Shown here in pieces: positions 27,766-29,586 of a stretch of 29,586 nucleotides of DNA. The stretch comes from Chloroflexota bacterium. GTDB lineage: Bacteria > Chloroflexota > Anaerolineae > Caldilineales > Caldilineaceae. Positions within the stretch are counted from its first letter, which is position 1, and every line of letters begins with the position of its first letter. Both the position numbers and the translations under genes were made by a program. The stretch spans positions 195,044-224,629 of the forward strand of contig DMDA01000002.1 in the NCBI GenBank assembly GCA_003451595.1, read 5' to 3'. The notes beneath the pieces were generated by a model. The model worked only from the letters and a program-made list of their open reading frames with translations. It ran no database searches and was not told the DNA's origin.

Positions 27766-28642
27766 ATCCCTTCAATGCGCCCTCCAACATACCGCGCAGG
27801 AAGGCGTTGCGGAAGAGGATGAACAAGATGATGCCCGGCAACATGATCAGCACACATGCTGCAATCAGCAGCTCGTTGTTGTTGCCGGTGAGCTGATTTT
27901 GGAAGTCGAACAGCCCCACCATCGCTGTCTTCATCGCCGTGCTGGAGAGCATGACCAGGGCGGTGAGGAAGTCGTTCCAGTTGTAGACAAAGTTGGTGAT
28001 AAAAACTGCGATCAGCCCCGGCGCCGAGATCGGCAGCACCACGCGCCAGAACGCCTGGAAGGGGGTGGCGCCGTCCACCTCGGCGGCTTCCTCCAACGCC
28101 ACCGGAATGCTTTTGAAGAAGCCCATCATTACCCACGTGCCAAAGGGAACGCCATACGCAGCGTAGATGATGATCATGATCGCATAGGTGTCGCGCAGTT
28201 GCAGGTCGCTGGCGATCTTGTAGAGCGGGATCAGGTTGGTCAGCCCAGGCAGCATCAACACGCCGAGAAACAGCGCCAGCAACAGCGTGCGCCCACGAAA
28301 ATTGAAGCGCGCAAAGGAATAACCCGCCATCGCCGCCACGACCGTCGTCACCACGGCGCCGCCCAGGCTCATCACCAGGCTGTTGAAAATCTGGCGCACA
28401 AAGCGGATCGTCGAGAAGAGCTGTTCATAATGACCGAGATAGAAGCCGCCAGCAAACAGGTCGCGCGATAGCCCGAAGCCGCGCGGGCGGAACGACGTGA
28501 AGATAGCATAGACCACCGGGAAGATCACGATCAGCGAGATGATCGCCAGCACAATGATCAGGAGCGTGTCGATCCGTTGTTTACGGCTGAAGCGCGATGA
28601 CCGCTGCGCGGCAACGGGCCGAGGCTGGGTGAGAGTTGTCAT
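27764..28642 (-). CDS. Sugar ABC transporter permease, MalG type
   Basis: Inner-membrane permease of a CUT1-type carbohydrate importer, partner of the MalF-type gene upstream. 292 aa with about six TM helices (first at about 25-48, DTLLIIVLAIISLIVIFPVV). The EAA loop that docks the ATPase reads EEAAEVDGATPFQAFWRVVL, and the C-terminus shows the ILFILFRNAFLRGMLEGALKG ending typical of MalG-like proteins. I chose ATG 28642 because AGGAGG (28654-28649) lies 6 nt upstream; the TTG at 28657 would overlap the ribosome site. The substrate is probably an alpha-linked oligosaccharide, inferred from the GH31 gene downstream. Confidence 0.93.
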   Translation of the reverse strand: MTTLTQPRPVAAQRSSRFSRKQRIDTLLIIVLAIISLIVIFPVVYAIFTSFRPRGFGLSRDLFAGGFYLGHYEQLFSTIRFVRQIFNSLVMSLGGAVVTTVVAAMAGYSFARFNFRGRTLLLALFLGVLMLPGLTNLIPLYKIASDLQLRDTYAIMIIIYAAYGVPFGTWVMMGFFKSIPVALEEAAEVDGATPFQAFWRVVLPISAPGLIAVFITNFVYNWNDFLTALVMLSSTAMKTAMVGLFDFQNQLTGNNNELLIAACVLIMLPGIILFILFRNAFLRGMLEGALKG

Positions 28643-28673
28643 GGGCATCCTCCTCAAGCGGATTGGGCGGCGA

Positions 28674-29531
28674 CTACGCCACCACCTCGCTGCGCATCGT
28701 GCGGATGTAGATCGCCGCCAGCACGATGTTGATCAACAACATCAACACGGCCAGCGCCGCGCCGTAGCCAAAGTTAAAGAAGACAATCGCCTCGCGGTAC
28801 ATCGAGACACTGAGCACTTCGGTGGCGCGCCCGGGCCCGCCGTTGGTGATCGAGAGAAACAGACCGGTGGCGTTGATCGCCTGCAGGGTGAGCAGCAGCA
28901 CGATCACCAGTGTGGTCGGGCGCACCAGGGGCCAGGTAATCGACCAGAAACTCTGCCAGCCGTTGGCGCCGTCGATGGCGCCGGCTTCGTACACTTCGCC
29001 CGGAATCGTCTGCAAGCCCGCCAGGATCAGCAGCATGGCAAACGCCAGTGTGCGCCAGATTGTCGCACCGATCACTACGCCCATCGCACCCTGGGGATGC
29101 CCCAGAAAGGCGATGTCGCCAAAGAGCGGCGACAGCAGGTCTTGCAACAAGCCATAGCCCGGCAGAAAGAGCCAGCGGAAGATCACCCCTGTCACCACTT
29201 CGGAGAGAATCCACGGTACGAAGATCATCGTCATGAACAGCCCGGTGTAGTTCAGCCGCCGGTTGAGCATCACCGCCAGGATGAAGGCAAAGATCATGGT
29301 AAGCAACACGAACAACACGCCGTAGATTGCGGTCAGACGCAGGCTATCCCAGAAGTTGGCGCTGGCTAGAATCTGCTCAAAGTTGCGCGTGCCGACAAAG
29401 ACGCGCTCCCCACGCCGAAAGGTGTTGACGCTAAGAAAGATGCTGTAGAGCGCGGGATAGAGGCTGACCAGACAGATGATCAGCAGCGCAGGCAGAATCA
29501 GCAAATAGGGAAAAATCGTTTTCTGTCGCAC
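28674..29531 (-). CDS. Sugar ABC transporter permease, MalF type
   Basis: First visible gene of the uptake operon. 285 aa with about six TM helices (first at about 7-30, FPYLLILPALLIICLVSLYPAL). The EAA loop is YEAGAIDGANGWQSFWSITW, and SITNGGPGRATEVLSVSMYREA is typical of CUT1 MalF-like permeases. GTG 29531 lies 8 nt after GGAGG and is preferred to GTG 29537, which overlaps the ribosome site. It is separated from the MalG-type gene by 31 bp. The solute-binding protein and ATPase are not in the window; the binding protein is expected just upstream (beyond 29586). Confidence 0.92.
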   Translation of the reverse strand: MRQKTIFPYLLILPALLIICLVSLYPALYSIFLSVNTFRRGERVFVGTRNFEQILASANFWDSLRLTAIYGVLFVLLTMIFAFILAVMLNRRLNYTGLFMTMIFVPWILSEVVTGVIFRWLFLPGYGLLQDLLSPLFGDIAFLGHPQGAMGVVIGATIWRTLAFAMLLILAGLQTIPGEVYEAGAIDGANGWQSFWSITWPLVRPTTLVIVLLLTLQAINATGLFLSITNGGPGRATEVLSVSMYREAIVFFNFGYGAALAVLMLLINIVLAAIYIRTMRSEVVA

Positions 29532-29586
29532 AACCACCTCCTCCAGCGGACGGAGACACCCACGCAGGTCTGGACATCCACCAGGC

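Noticed and set aside
28539..29369. Plus-strand ORF of 276 codons opposite the permeases
   Set aside because: It is a His/Gln-rich antisense shadow; the minus strand encodes two standard ABC permeases with EAA loops and good ribosome sites.

Overview
The window reads as a bacterial chromosome fragment of fairly high GC, with dense genes on both strands, one tRNA and no rRNA, IS transposase, prophage or CRISPR. My best guess at lineage is a filamentous Chloroflexota (Caldilineales/Anaerolineae type). This is inference from three things: long purine-rich GATTGGA/GATTGAGA repeat arms, secreted SH3b plus glycosidase proteins, and MalF/MalG/GH31 sugar loci. No marker gene here proves it.

Layout. 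1-1246 (+): the 3' part of an aldo/keto reductase and a hotdog thioesterase. 1247-1427: a GATTGAGA/GATTGGA repeat hairpin. 1430-4747 (+): a two-gene operon made of a fused E1 alpha-beta 2-oxoacid dehydrogenase and a lipoyl/E3-binding-domain protein whose E2 catalytic core is replaced by a NeuD/PglD-type left-handed beta-helix acyltransferase. This is the most unusual module in the window. 4961-7960 (-): an operon of an active M16 peptidase, an M16 homologue lacking the zinc motif, and AcpS. 8111-10552 (-): a flippase-like membrane protein and a UDP-glucose 6-dehydrogenase. 10694-11362 (-): a consensus promoter, a roughly 240-nt structured leader or ncRNA with its own terminator, then a small SWIM zinc-finger gene. 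11480-12829 (-): an anchored helical protein of unknown function, probably read from a leaderless mRNA.

13127-19876 (+): three consecutive paralogous exported proteins. Each has bacterial SH3 domain(s) and a C-terminal clan GH-A glycosidase domain, but they differ in anchoring (TM anchor, signal peptide, lipoprotein). The first also carries a GH18-like domain with its catalytic Glu replaced. 19920-20353: a small membrane ORF, tRNA-Val(CAC) and a terminator. 20384-20683: a palindromic dispersed element and a gene remnant. 20774-23323 (+): an 849-aa protein with an N-terminal helical-repeat domain and an aminoglycoside-phosphotransferase-like kinase domain. 23347-24993 (+): glucose-6-phosphate isomerase, whose stop codon lies in another repeat copy. 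25182-29531 (-): two sugar ABC permeases and a GH31 alpha-glycosidase, the distal part of a sugar-uptake operon that begins outside the window.

The noncoding landscape is as notable as the genes. Purine-arm/loop/pyrimidine-arm elements sit at gene 3' ends, and two copies are translated in frame inside the E1 fusion. The GATTGGA heptamer has no stop codon in any of the six frames, which lets it sit inside genes.
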